From positions 1 through 64,000 of the forward strand of contig NZ_JAUCZF010000002.1 in NCBI RefSeq assembly GCF_030373245.1: 64,000 nt of DNA, read 5' to 3'. Numbering within the stretch: the first letter of the stretch is position 1; each line of letters begins with the position of its first letter. The DNA is from Hydrogenophaga sp. (GTDB lineage: Bacteria; Pseudomonadota; Gammaproteobacteria; Burkholderiales; Burkholderiaceae_C). A program made the translations under genes and the position numbers. Positions 8,014 through 16,434 of this stretch are shown piece after piece. The notes under the pieces were generated by a model. It was not told the DNA's origin. It did not search any database and saw nothing but the letters and a program-made list of their open reading frames with translations.

Positions 8014-8513
8014 TGCACGTCAAGTGCCTTGAGCTGCCAGATGGAACGCTCGTAGTAGGTGGAGGAGCGCAGTTCGCTGCTGTCGTCAAACGGATAGACA
8101 ACGAACAGAGGGCCTTTTTCGCGCACCGGCATCGGCTGGTCATCGAGCAGCCGCGCCACGATGACTTTGTGCCGGGTGGTGTCGGCCACCGGAATGCTGA
8201 TCTTGTAGTCGTTGATCGCCACGGCACTCACCGTGCTGCCGCTGGCCTTCACCGCTGCCAGCACGTCCGCCAGCAGCGGTCCGGTGAATTTCACGGGCTT
8301 GTCGTACCAGGGCGTGCGGGTGGTGAAGCTGTGTTGGGGAAGCGCTTCCATCATCTTCATGTCGAAGCGGGCTTTGTCCCCCGCGTTCTTCAAGCCGATC
8401 TTGCCGCTGACCGTGAGCACCGGCCGCTCGGTGGGTGGCTTGAGCGCCATGGTTGCACTGGAAACGCCCAGACCGGTCACGAGCAGCAGGGCGGAAAAAT
8501 GGCGACGTTTCAT
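8010..8513 (-). CDS. Exported molybdopterin-binding-fold protein lacking cysteine; likely partner of the hybrid kinase
   Basis: A 167-aa protein with a signal peptide (MKRRHFSALLLVTGLGVSSATMA) whose RRHF resembles a twin-arginine motif. The body matches small proteins of the oxidoreductase molybdopterin-binding domain family: LTVSGKIG, FTTRTPWYDKPVKFTGPLLADVLAAV, INDYKISIPVADT, MPVREKGPLFVVYPFD. There is no cysteine anywhere, so the Mo-ligating Cys of sulfite-oxidase enzymes is missing and catalysis is unlikely. The stop overlaps the kinase start by 4 bases. It starts 46 bases after cheB ends, and AAAGGA precedes its ATG. A periplasmic ligand-sensing subunit of the kinase is the best inference. 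Confidence 0.8.
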   Translation of the reverse strand: MKRRHFSALLLVTGLGVSSATMALKPPTERPVLTVSGKIGLKNAGDKARFDMKMMEALPQHSFTTRTPWYDKPVKFTGPLLADVLAAVKASGSTVSAVAINDYKISIPVADTTRHKVIVARLLDDQPMPVREKGPLFVVYPFDDSSELRSSTYYERSIWQLKALDVQ

Positions 8514-8559
8514 GATGAGGATTCCTTTGAATGGGGAGAAAAATGCGTGGGAAGGGAAC

Positions 8560-9651
8560 TCAGATGCGGTGACGAACCGCGGTGGTGGTGCTGGACAAGC
8601 GTTCGAGCAAGGCAGGTGCGATCTGCGTCAGCGGAAGCACTTCGTGAGCGGCGCCGCACTGAATGGCCATGCGCGGCATGCCGAAGACCACACAGCTCGC
8701 TTCGTCCTGCACCAGGTTGTAGCTGCCCGCATCTTTCATTTCGCGCATGGCCTGGGCACCATCGCCACCCATGCCGGTCAGCATCACGCCCAGGGCATTG
8801 GGACCGAGCACGCGCGCGGCCGATCGAAACAGCACCTCCACCGAGGGTCGATGCCGGTTCACCGGTTCGGTGTCTTCGACCACAGCGACGTAGTTGGATC
8901 CGCTGCGATCGATGCGCAGGTGGTGCCCGCCGGGTGCCAGGTAGGCGTGACCCGGCAAGAGGCGATCGCCGTGGCGGGCCTCGGCCACACGGATGCGGCA
9001 GAGCGAATTGAGGCGGGCCGCGAAGCTTGTGGTGAAGCCCGGCGGCATGTGTTGCGTGATCACGATGGCAGGCGAGTCGGCCGGCATCGGCGTGAGCACC
9101 TCGCGGATCGCTTCGGTGCCGCCGGTGGAAGCGCCGATGCAGATGACCTTTTCGGTCGACAGGCGGGGCAGAGGCGCGCTGATCACCGGTGCATCGGGCG
9201 GTGCGCTGCTGGCACTGCTCAGCGACCCGCTCTTGTGGCGGCCCACTTTGGCGCTGGCGGCGATTCGGATCTTTTCGACGATGTCGCTGGCGAGCTCATT
9301 CAGGCCAGTTGTCACGCCGATGCGCGGCTTTGCGACAAAGTCCACCGCACCGAGTTCCAGCGCTCGCAGAGTGACCTCGGCGCCCTGCTCAGTGAGCGTC
9401 GAGACCATGAGCACCGGCATCGGCCGCAGGCGCATCAGGCGCGATAGGAACTCAAGACCGTCCATGCGTGGCATCTCCACGTCCAGCGTGATTACGTCCG
9501 GGTTGAGCTCGCGGATCATCTCGCGCGCCACCAGAGGGTCGCTGGCTGCACCCACACACACCATGTCCCGCTGGCGGTTGATGATTTCGGTCAGCAGGCT
9601 TCGCACCAGCGCCGAGTCGTCAACCACCACCACCGAAGTTTTTCTTGTCAT
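8560..9651 (-). CDS. cheB: Chemotaxis response regulator protein-glutamate methylesterase/deamidase CheB
   Basis: Removes methyl groups from receptor glutamates, and can deamidate glutamines, when phosphorylated by CheA. The 363-aa protein has the standard two-domain plan. The N-terminal receiver starts [20 protein letters not shown], with phospho-Asp57 in [13 protein letters not shown] and Lys109 in VAKPR. A Ser/Ala/Pro linker of about 20 residues lies around 141-160. The C-terminal methylesterase has Ser175 in GASTGGTE, His201 in TQHMPPGFT and the Asp in MLTGMGGDG. It is the last che gene of the minus-strand run cheY-cheA-cheR-cheD-cheB. A 112-base gap separates it from cheD. Confidence 0.96.
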   Translation of the reverse strand: MTRKTSVVVVDDSALVRSLLTEIINRQRDMVCVGAASDPLVAREMIRELNPDVITLDVEMPRMDGLEFLSRLMRLRPMPVLMVSTLTEQGAEVTLRALELGAVDFVAKPRIGVTTGLNELASDIVEKIRIAASAKVGRHKSGSLSSASSAPPDAPVISAPLPRLSTEKVICIGASTGGTEAIREVLTPMPADSPAIVITQHMPPGFTTSFAARLNSLCRIRVAEARHGDRLLPGHAYLAPGGHHLRIDRSGSNYVAVVEDTEPVNRHRPSVEVLFRSAARVLGPNALGVMLTGMGGDGAQAMREMKDAGSYNLVQDEASCVVFGMPRMAIQCGAAHEVLPLTQIAPALLERLSSTTTAVRHRI

Positions 9652-9763
9652 GTTGATCCCCTAAACCATCGTGTCCTGTCGGTCTCCCAAGATGCCGCCT
9701 TGACCCGTAACACCCTGAACCGGATCGCATCCAGTAGGGCCGAGTGCAGCGCAGCCGGGCTGC

Positions 9764-10462
9764 TCAGAAAAGGTCCACCGATCCTCCTACTGCGGCCTTG
9801 ACCACCACCGAAGCAAGTCCCTTGCGCTCCTGCGTGGCCAGAGTCTCGGGGTGAGAGTGCGCCAGGCGCTTGACCATGGCCTTGCCGGTGACCGGGAAGT
9901 AGCAGACCTTGCGTGGATGGATGTCGAGCACGTCCTTGGAGACGATCGCGATGCGCTCGGTATGCAGGTAGTCGAGCACGAACTCGGTGTTGCGCTCGCC
10001 CACGTTCATGGTGGTGAAGCTGTGCATCACCTGACCACCACCAAAAACCTTGGCCTGCATCGCCTCGCGTCGGGCGCCGAGCTTGAGCATTTCGTTGATC
10101 AGCAGCTCCATGGCGTAGGAGCCATAGCGCCCAGACGTATCGCCGCCACCCTCGGGCAGCATGAAATGATTCATGCCACCGACCCGCGCCTGAGGGTCCC
10201 AGATGCAGGCTGCGATGCAAGAGCCGAGTACGGTCATGACCATCATGTCGTCGCGGGTCACGTAGTACTCGCCCGGCAGCACCTTGACGGTATCGACCCG
10301 GAAATGGTGGTCGTGATAGAAGAAAGATGCCTCGCCCGGCTTGGGTTTTTGCTGCTTGAGCAGATCGACGCGCGAACCTGCGGGCACACCCAGGCGGGGC
10401 GGCGGGGTGGTCGTGATGGGGCTGGCGCGGGGTGGTTGCGCGGCTGATCGGGTGTCAAACAC
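9764..10462 (-). CDS. cheD: Chemoreceptor glutamine deamidase CheD
   Basis: Deamidates specific receptor glutamines to glutamates and can bind CheY-P or CheC in other species. The catalytic Cys and His are visible in MTVLGSCIAACIWDP and VGGMNHFMLP, near residues 82 and 99. C-terminal motifs FGGGQVM and CYFPVTGKAMVKRL fit the family. The ORF track opens at 10546 inside cheR. GTG at 10462 overlaps the cheR stop (GTGTTTGA) and gives 232 aa, so coupled translation from that GTG is likely. The first 45 residues are a non-conserved Pro-rich tail. CheD usually goes with CheC or non-enteric chemotaxis; here it accompanies CheZ-type phosphatases. Confidence 0.93.
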   Translation of the reverse strand: MFDTRSAAQPPRASPITTTPPPRLGVPAGSRVDLLKQQKPKPGEASFFYHDHHFRVDTVKVLPGEYYVTRDDMMVMTVLGSCIAACIWDPQARVGGMNHFMLPEGGGDTSGRYGSYAMELLINEMLKLGARREAMQAKVFGGGQVMHSFTTMNVGERNTEFVLDYLHTERIAIVSKDVLDIHPRKVCYFPVTGKAMVKRLAHSHPETLATQERKGLASVVVKAAVGGSVDLF

Positions 10463-11339
10463 GTTCGTACACCGTCTTTCCGCGCAGCACAAACAGATGG
10501 CGTGCATCACTGAAGTTTTCCGCGTGTCCGACAAATAGCTTGCCACCAGGTTTCATGACGCGGTGGATGCGCTCCAGCACCTGGCGCTGCGTCGCGGCAT
10601 CGAAATAGATCATCACATTGCGGCAGAACACGATGTCGAACGGGTCACGAAACGGCAGTTCCTGGATCAGGTTGACCGTCTGGAAACCCATGGATTTGCG
10701 CAACTCGGGCTTGATGCGCATCAGCCCGGCGTTGCCACCCTTGCCGCGCATGAAGAATCGCTGGACGCGCTCCGGGCTCAGACCTTTGACGCCATCGGCC
10801 TTGTACACACCGCGTTCGGCCGTGGCCAGCACCTGGGTGTCGATGTCGCTGTTGAGCAGTTCAAACGATCCGGAGGCACCCAGCGCCTCGGTGGCCGTCA
10901 TGGCGATCGAATACGGTTCTTCGCCGGTGGAGGCAGCCGAGCACCAGATGCGCCAGGGACGCGATCTTTCGGCGTTCAGCATCTCGCTCAGCACCTCGAA
11001 GTGGTGCTGCTCGCGGAAGAAGGCGGTGAGGTTGGTGGTGAGCACGTTGATGAAGCTCTGCCACTCGCTGCCATCATGTTTCTCCAGCCAGTCCAGGTAG
11101 CTGCTGAAACTGGTGTGACCGGTTTCGCGCAGGCGACGCGATACGCGGCTGTAGACCATGGCGTGTTTGCCGTCGTGCAGGCTGATGCCGGCCTTCTGGT
11201 AGATCAGGCGCTTGATGCGCTCGAAATCGGCATCGCTCCAGACGAACTCTCGCTCCGCCGACAGCGGACCGGGCTCGATCAGCCGCGGCGCGGGCAATGG
11301 GCGCGGTGGACGCGCGAGGGAAGGAGACGGCTGCAGCAT
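10455..11339 (-). CDS. cheR: Chemotaxis protein methyltransferase CheR
   Basis: Methylates receptor glutamates using S-adenosylmethionine. The 294-aa protein has a Pro-rich N-terminal tail of about 30 residues. The CheR N-domain follows (FERIKRLIYQKAGISLHDGKHAMVYSRVSRRLR), then VLTTNLTAFFREQHHFEVL. The SAM-binding motif is RIWCSAASTGEEPYSIAM, and the late methyltransferase motif is FDIVFCRNVMIYFD. The C-terminal MKPGGKLFVGHAENFSD is the last family signature. It lies 31 bases after cheA, and its stop overlaps the cheD start. Confidence 0.96.
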   Translation of the reverse strand: MLQPSPSLARPPRPLPAPRLIEPGPLSAEREFVWSDADFERIKRLIYQKAGISLHDGKHAMVYSRVSRRLRETGHTSFSSYLDWLEKHDGSEWQSFINVLTTNLTAFFREQHHFEVLSEMLNAERSRPWRIWCSAASTGEEPYSIAMTATEALGASGSFELLNSDIDTQVLATAERGVYKADGVKGLSPERVQRFFMRGKGGNAGLMRIKPELRKSMGFQTVNLIQELPFRDPFDIVFCRNVMIYFDAATQRQVLERIHRVMKPGGKLFVGHAENFSDARHLFVLRGKTVYERV

Positions 11340-11370
11340 GGGGTGTCCTGGAAAGGGTCGGGCGCGGGGG

Positions 11371-13497
11371 TCAGTGGCGTGTGCGCCGCACCAGGCCCGA
11401 GGTATCCAGGATCAGGGCAACCTTGCCGTCGCCGAGGATGGTGGCGCCTGATACGTTGGGCACCTTGCGGTAGTTGGATTCGAGGTTCTTGATCACCACC
11501 TGCTGCTGGCCGATGAGCTCGTCCACCATCAGCGCCGCGCGAGATCCCTCGGCTTCCACCACCACCATGATCGGGCTGCTGGCGTTGAACTCGAAGCGGG
11601 GTACCTGGAATACCTGCTCCAGCTCGATCACCGGCATGTACTCTTCGCGCACCTTGACCAGGCGCGCACCTTGAGCGACCGTGCTGACATCACTGGCGCG
11701 GATCTGGAACGATTCGATCACCGAAGCCAGCGGCAGGATGTAGACCTCGTCGCTGACGCGCACCGTCATGCCGTCCATGATGGCCAGGGTCAGCGGCAGG
11801 CGCACCGACACGCGCATGCCGTAGCCTTCGGCGGAATCGATCTCGACTGTGCCGCCAAGCGACAGGATGTTTTTCTTGACCACGTCCATGCCGACGCCGC
11901 GGCCGGAGACATCTGTCACGGTTTCGGCGGTGGAGAAGCCAGGCGCCATGATCAGGTTCCAGACCTCGGTGTCGCTGAGCGAATCTGGCGCGTCCATGCC
12001 CTTTTCGCGCGCCTTGCTCAGCAGCTTCGCGCGCGAAAGGCCTTTGCCGTCGTCGCGCACCTCGATCAGGATGGAGCCGCCCTGGTGGCTGGCCGAAAGT
12101 GTGATGGTGCCTTGCTCGGGCTTGCCTTTGGCACGGCGTTCCTCGGGCATCTCAATGCCGTGGTCGGCGCTGTTGCGGATCAGGTGGGTGAGCGGGTCGG
12201 TGATCTTTTCGATCAGACCCTTGTCGAGTTCGGTCGACTCGCCGTGGGTGATGAGATCCACCTTTTTGCCCAGCTTGGCGGTGAGGTCGCGCAGCATGCG
12301 GGGAAAGCGGTTGAACACCACTGACATCGGAATCATGCGGATCGACATCACGGCTTCCTGCAGGTCGCGCGTGTTGCGGTCCAGGTCGGCCAGCCCGGCC
12401 AGCAGAGGCTGGTTGGCGGCGCTGTCGAGCTCACGGCTCTTTTGTGCCAGCATGGCCTGGGTGATAACGAGCTCACCGACCAGGTTGATCAGCTGGTCCA
12501 CCTTGCTGACGGAGACGCGCAGCGTGCTCGATTCCATAGAGCTGGTGCTGGGTGCGCGAGCCTCAGGCCGCGGCGCGGTCTTGTTCGCCATGGGCGTGAT
12601 CACCGGCTCACTCGCGGCGGCAGCGGGCTGGCTGGCGTCGCTGGGCGAACCCGGGGCGCCGTCGAAGAAACCAAAATCGCTGGCGCCATCGGAGGATGGC
12701 GCATGGCTGACCGGCGGGGAAGGCGAATCGACCTGCGTCGCAGCAGCGAGATCGTGGATGGCGATCTGCTCTTTGCTCACATGGAAGGTGAACAGATCCA
12801 GCAGATCGGTGTCGCTGGCTGAGGTCTGGACGCGGTAGACGCGCTTGTCGCTTTGGTCGCAGGGCAGGGGCTCGATCACGCCCAGACCGGGAATGTCGCG
12901 AAACAGCTCGGCGATGCCGTCGGCTTGGTTCGGCTGATCGAGTGGACCGATGTGCAGTTCGAGCTGTCGCAAGCCTGCTTGGGCGGGGGCGCTGACGACC
13001 ACGGCGGGCGCAGCAGGTGCAGCAGGTGCAGCAGGTGCGGTCGCCTGGGAGGTCGCCGCGCCGGGCAGGCTCGGGCCGCCCTGGGCGAGCTGGCTGATGC
13101 GACCCACCAGATTGGCGGTAGCGGGCGCATCGACCCGTTTGCCCTGGTGTTGGGCCAGCAGCAGGCGCAAGGCGTCGGAGGATTCCAGCAACACGTCGAC
13201 CATGGCAGCAGTCGGCTGCAGCTCGTGGCGGCGCAGCTTGTCCAGCAGCGACTCCATCTGGTGGGTGAGCTCGGCCACGTCGGCAAAGCCAAAGGTGGCG
13301 GCGCCGCCCTTGATGGAGTGCGCACAGCGGAAGATCGCGTTGAGCTCTTCGTCGTCGGCTGCTTCCAGATCCAGCTGCAGCAGCATCTGCTCCATCTGGT
13401 CCAGGTTCTCACCAGCTTCTTCAAAGAAGATCTGGTAGAACTGGGTCAGGTCGAAATTGCCGTTGGCACTTTGGCCTTCGGTGGTCATGTCACCCAT
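11371..13497 (-). CDS. cheA: Chemotaxis histidine kinase CheA
   Basis: The central kinase of the chemosensory array, phosphorylating CheY and CheB. The 708-aa protein starts with an HPt domain carrying His60 in FRCAHSIKGGAATFGF. An Ala/Pro linker encoded by a short 9-bp tandem repeat follows, then a P2-like region (LDLFTFHVSKEQIAIHDL) and a second linker. The dimerisation domain begins STLRVSVSKVDQLINLVGELVITQAML. The HATPase boxes are LIRNSADHGIEMPEER, IEVRDDGKGLSRAKL and DVSGRGVGMDVVKKNI. The C-terminal CheW-like domain includes RAALMVDELIGQQQVVIKNLE. AGGAG six bases before the first ATG supports the start. No cheW or receptor gene follows, which is unusual for this operon type. Confidence 0.97.
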   Translation of the reverse strand: MGDMTTEGQSANGNFDLTQFYQIFFEEAGENLDQMEQMLLQLDLEAADDEELNAIFRCAHSIKGGAATFGFADVAELTHQMESLLDKLRRHELQPTAAMVDVLLESSDALRLLLAQHQGKRVDAPATANLVGRISQLAQGGPSLPGAATSQATAPAAPAAPAAPAVVVSAPAQAGLRQLELHIGPLDQPNQADGIAELFRDIPGLGVIEPLPCDQSDKRVYRVQTSASDTDLLDLFTFHVSKEQIAIHDLAAATQVDSPSPPVSHAPSSDGASDFGFFDGAPGSPSDASQPAAAASEPVITPMANKTAPRPEARAPSTSSMESSTLRVSVSKVDQLINLVGELVITQAMLAQKSRELDSAANQPLLAGLADLDRNTRDLQEAVMSIRMIPMSVVFNRFPRMLRDLTAKLGKKVDLITHGESTELDKGLIEKITDPLTHLIRNSADHGIEMPEERRAKGKPEQGTITLSASHQGGSILIEVRDDGKGLSRAKLLSKAREKGMDAPDSLSDTEVWNLIMAPGFSTAETVTDVSGRGVGMDVVKKNILSLGGTVEIDSAEGYGMRVSVRLPLTLAIMDGMTVRVSDEVYILPLASVIESFQIRASDVSTVAQGARLVKVREEYMPVIELEQVFQVPRFEFNASSPIMVVVEAEGSRAALMVDELIGQQQVVIKNLESNYRKVPNVSGATILGDGKVALILDTSGLVRRTRH
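13010..13036. repeat. Three perfect 9-bp tandem repeats in the cheA linker
   Basis: GCAGCAGGT is repeated three times in frame, encoding the Ala-Pro-Ala repeats of the CheA linker on the minus strand. Copy-number change would alter linker length without a frameshift. Confidence 0.8.
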
Positions 13498-13545
13498 GGG
13501 GGGCTCCTGGTCGATGTCGCTGAGGGGATCGTCTGGGGGCGGAGG

Positions 13546-13908
13546 TCAGCGGATGACCTTGTGGATCACCTCTATGAGACGGGTCGGGTCGAAGGGCTTG
13601 ACCAGCCAGCCAGTGGCCCCTGCGCTGCGCCCGGCCTGCTTCATCTGGTCGCTCGACTCGGTGGTCAGGATCAGAATGGGGATGGTCTTGAATTTGGGGT
13701 GGTCACGCAGCTTGCGCGTGAGCCCCAGGCCATCCAGTCGTGGCATGTTCTGGTCGGTCAGCACCAGATCGATGCTGTGGTGCTGCGCTTTTTCGAAGGC
13801 GTCCTGACCGTCAACCGCTTCCACCACGTGGAAACCGGCCCCGGTCAGGGTGAACGCCACCATCTTTCGCATGGAAGCCGAGTCGTCTACGGCAAGAATC
13901 GATTGCAT
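13546..13908 (-). CDS. CheY-type single-domain response regulator (first copy)
   Basis: A 120-aa receiver without output domain. It shows the acidic pair in AVDDSASMRKM, acceptor Asp52 in LVLTDQNMPRLDG, Thr82/83 in ILTTES and Lys104 in WLVKPFDP. It differs from the second CheY of the window (37767), which carries the more enteric-like [19 protein letters not shown]. It is immediately upstream of cheA and 63 bases downstream of the CheZ-like gene, with its own sigma-28-like promoter in that gap. It could be the motor-binding CheY of this array, a phosphate sink, or the partner of the CheZ-like protein. The symbol cheY is left to the second copy. Confidence 0.93.
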   Translation of the reverse strand: MQSILAVDDSASMRKMVAFTLTGAGFHVVEAVDGQDAFEKAQHHSIDLVLTDQNMPRLDGLGLTRKLRDHPKFKTIPILILTTESSDQMKQAGRSAGATGWLVKPFDPTRLIEVIHKVIR

Positions 13909-13932
13909 GGGTGTACTCCGTCAGTCAGAGAG

Positions 13933-13959
13933 GTATCGGCAAAAAGTGTTGGGGCTTGA
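13933..13959 (-). promoter_or_regulatory. Sigma-28-type promoter upstream of cheY-cheA
   Basis: On the minus strand TCAAGCCC, 11 bases, GCCGATAC, placed 25 bases before the cheY start. Both elements and spacing fit the FliA consensus. It lies between the CheZ-like gene and cheY, so cheY-cheA-cheR-cheD-cheB can be transcribed without the first gene. Confidence 0.7.
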
Positions 13960-13971
13960 GATCGTCTGATC

Positions 13972-14406
13972 TCAAAAGAGCTCGATGGCGCCAGCGTCCA
14001 TCTCGCTCTGGGTTACCGGGCTGGGCCGCTCGGGCAGGATTTCCACGGTCACGGGCAATTCGCCGTCTTCGGGGGCCATGGCCTCCTCGGCCAGCTTCCA
14101 GGTGCAGCCTTGCAAGACCTTGCCGGTGTGCACGATCAGCTGCGTGGCCATGTCGTGGAACTGCAACTCGGTGACGGCCTGGTGCAGGCTTTCGCGCATA
14201 CGCCCCACGGCCTGGTGATCCTCGCTGATCAGTTCGGCCAGGGCGTGGTTGGCCGATCCGAAGCGTTCCAGCAGGTTGCCTGTGGCGTGATCCAGCAGGC
14301 CTTCTAGGCGCTTGAGATCGGTCATGGCCATCATCAAGGCGTCCTGGACGTCGGCCACCAGGGCCACCGGCAGAGAAACGGAAGGGGAGGCGGATGGGTT
14401 GCTCAT
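13972..14406 (-). CDS. CheZ-like protein next to cheY (putative CheY-P phosphatase)
   Basis: A 144-aa helical protein, shorter than canonical CheZ (about 205-215 aa). The segment LQFHDMATQLIVHTGKVLQ carries Asp85 and Gln89 with the D-x-x-x-Q spacing of the CheZ active site (QDFHDLTGQ in the true CheZ of this window). The C-terminus DAGAIELF is an acidic peptide ending in Leu-Phe, reminiscent of the CheY-binding tail DDLLASLGF. The start is placed at ATG 14406 (MSNPSASPSV); the ORF track's earlier ATG adds a non-conserved leader. It is the first gene of the minus-strand che run, and a GCCGATAA box lies about 77 bases upstream. Phosphatase activity is inference. Confidence 0.7.
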   Translation of the reverse strand: MSNPSASPSVSLPVALVADVQDALMMAMTDLKRLEGLLDHATGNLLERFGSANHALAELISEDHQAVGRMRESLHQAVTELQFHDMATQLIVHTGKVLQGCTWKLAEEAMAPEDGELPVTVEILPERPSPVTQSEMDAGAIELF

Positions 14407-14482
14407 ATCTGGTGTGACATGGGGTGGATATCGATGCATCGGTTTGGGCGGGCAGTACAATTTTCTGCAGCTGCAGACTTCC

Positions 14483-14496
14483 TTATCGGCCGATTA
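14483..14496. promoter_or_regulatory. Overlapping divergent sigma-28 -10-like boxes
   Basis: The palindrome ATCGGCCGAT creates GCCGATAA on the minus strand (14490 to 14483, towards the CheZ-like gene) and GCCGATTA on the plus strand (14489-14496, towards the REC-kinase). The minus box is a perfect -10 match. The -35 match is weak on both sides, so only one or neither may be active. Confidence 0.4.
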
Positions 14497-14577
14497 CCGG
14501 GCAAATGCAGCACCATTTCGCCCCTTGATCTCCCCGATCCCAGCCCCGTCGCCCCTGACCGACCCGACCGATGCCCC

Positions 14578-15729
14578 ATGAGCGCGACGCCTGAACCCTC
14601 CCCACCCAGACCTTTGGTGCGCATCCTGCATCTGGAGGACTCCCGGGTGGACCATGCGCTGGTCAAGTTCGCGCTGCAGCGAAGCCAGATGGCTTGCGAG
14701 CTGACGCTGGTGGACACCATGGAAGACTTCGAAATCCAGCTCGGCTCCAACGCCTACGACGTGGTGCTGGCCGATTACCACCTGCCGGGTTTCACAGGTC
14801 TGGACGCGTGGGAAATCGCGCGCAAGCTGCGGCCTGATCTGCCTTTTGTGGTGCTGTCGGGGGCCATCGGCGAAGCCGCGGCGGTCGACGCCATGCACCG
14901 GGGTGTGAGCGACTACCTGCTCAAGGACAACATGCACCGCCTGGCGCACGTGATCGAGCGCGCGCTGGAGGTCAGCGAGACGCGCCGCGCCAAGGTACAT
15001 GCCGACGCCGAGCTGGCCGACTCGCGCCAGCGCCTGGCCGAGCTGGCCGAGCACCTGCAGACCGGTATCGAGCAGGAGCGGGCCGACATCGCGCGCGAAA
15101 TCCACGACGATATTGGCGGTGCGCTGGCCGCCGTCAAGCTCGATCTGGCCTGGGTTGGCCGACACGCACAGGATGAAGAGCTGCAGCGCCATGTTGTCTC
15201 GGCGATGGAGATGCTGCAGCACGCGTTGGGCGCGAGCCAGCGCATCATGCTGAATCTGCGTCCACCCATCCTCGACCAGGGCCTGGTGGCGGCGGTTCAG
15301 TGGCTGGCTTCCAGCTTTGAGCGCCGCACCGGTACGCCCGTGGTGGTGCGCCGTTCGTCCGAGGTGATCGAGGTCTCGCGCGAGCTGCAGCTGGTGGCTT
15401 ACCGCACGGCCCAGGAAGCGCTCACCAATGTATCCAAGCATGCCCATGCCACTGCGGTCGACATCGACCTGAGCGATCGCGAGGGCGTGCTCACGCTGGA
15501 GGTCAACGACAATGGCCAGGGCATGAGTGCACAGGCCTTGCGCAAGGCCAAGTCCTTTGGCCTGCTCGGACTCAGGGAGCGCGCAGCCAAGGTCGACGGC
15601 TGGCTCGACATCAGCACCTCACCGCGGGGTACCTCGGTGATCCTGTCGGTGCCGCTGCATACCGTGAGCCACCCGGCGCACGACGACGTGAATGAGGAAC
15701 AACAGCATGATCAAGGTGGTTTTGTGTGA
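14578..15729 (+). CDS. Soluble REC-histidine kinase (NarX/DesK-type HisKA_3)
   Basis: A 383-aa cytoplasmic kinase with the receiver first. Residues 14-130 form the REC domain (VRILHLEDSRVDHALVKFAL, Asp66 in VVLADYHLPGFTG). A coiled linker of about 40 residues leads to a HisKA_3 domain with His176 in ERADIAREIHDDIGGALAAVKLDLAW. The HATPase follows with RTAQEALTNVSKHA, LEVNDNGQGMS and FGLLGLRERA. There is no membrane segment, so it is probably driven by phosphorylation of its own receiver. ATG 14578 is chosen because the ORF-track start lies 53 poorly conserved codons upstream. It overlaps the NarL-type regulator by 23 bases, its evident partner. Confidence 0.92.
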   Translation: MSATPEPSPPRPLVRILHLEDSRVDHALVKFALQRSQMACELTLVDTMEDFEIQLGSNAYDVVLADYHLPGFTGLDAWEIARKLRPDLPFVVLSGAIGEAAAVDAMHRGVSDYLLKDNMHRLAHVIERALEVSETRRAKVHADAELADSRQRLAELAEHLQTGIEQERADIAREIHDDIGGALAAVKLDLAWVGRHAQDEELQRHVVSAMEMLQHALGASQRIMLNLRPPILDQGLVAAVQWLASSFERRTGTPVVVRRSSEVIEVSRELQLVAYRTAQEALTNVSKHAHATAVDIDLSDREGVLTLEVNDNGQGMSAQALRKAKSFGLLGLRERAAKVDGWLDISTSPRGTSVILSVPLHTVSHPAHDDVNEEQQHDQGGFV

Positions 15730-16336
15730 CGACCATGCGGTGGTGCGCCGCGGCATCCGCGACACCATCTCGGAGGCGGTCGACATCCAGGTGGTAGGCG
15801 AGGCGGGCAGCTACCCCGAGCTGCGCGAGCAGCTTCGAAAGACGCCGTGCGACGTGCTGGTGCTGGACCTCAACATGCCTGGGCGCGGCGGGCTGGAGGT
15901 GCTGGCCACGCTGAGGGAGGAGGGCTCTGCGGTCAAGGCGCTGGTCGTGTCGATGTACCCGGAAGACCAGTACGCCATCCGTTGTCTGCGCGCCGGCGCG
16001 CGCGGCTACCTCAACAAGGCGGGTGAGCCGGCCGAGATGATCGAAGCGATTCGCACGGTGCAGCAAGGGCGCAAATACGTCACGCCCGAGGTGGCCCAGA
16101 TGCTGGTCGACAACCTGAGCGCGCCCGAGAACGAAGAACTGCACGCCAGCCTGTCCGAGCGCGAGATGCAGACGCTGCAGAAGATCGCCTCGGGCAAGAA
16201 GCTCTCGGAGATCGCGGAAGAGCTGATGCTCAGCCCCAAGACGGTGAGCGTCTACCGTGCCCGCGTGCTGGACAAGCTGCACCTGGCCAACAACGCCGAA
16301 CTCACGGTCTACGCGATCCGCAACAACCTGGTTTGA
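15707..16336 (+). CDS. NarL/FixJ-family response regulator
   Basis: A 209-aa DNA-binding regulator. The receiver is MIKVVLCDDHAVVRRGI with phospho-Asp54 in VLVLDLNMPGRGG, and the switch region is ARGYLNKAGEP. The C-terminal LuxR-type helix-turn-helix is LSEREMQTLQKIASGKKLSEIAEELMLSPKTVSVYRARVLDKL. ATG 15707 has GAGGA eight to nine bases upstream; the track's ATG 15692 is only five codons earlier and lacks a site. It overlaps the kinase gene and should be phosphorylated by it. Its location between the che and fli operons suggests control of motility or surface behaviour, but no target is shown. Confidence 0.95.
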   Translation: MIKVVLCDDHAVVRRGIRDTISEAVDIQVVGEAGSYPELREQLRKTPCDVLVLDLNMPGRGGLEVLATLREEGSAVKALVVSMYPEDQYAIRCLRAGARGYLNKAGEPAEMIEAIRTVQQGRKYVTPEVAQMLVDNLSAPENEELHASLSEREMQTLQKIASGKKLSEIAEELMLSPKTVSVYRARVLDKLHLANNAELTVYAIRNNLV

Positions 16337-16434
16337 AGGCACAGCCCTGGCGGCGAGCGTTGGCCACGCCCACCGGATGGAGGTGCTCACCGTCTTGCAC
16401 TGGGGTGCTGGTTTTTCACCCGCGATTCGATCTC

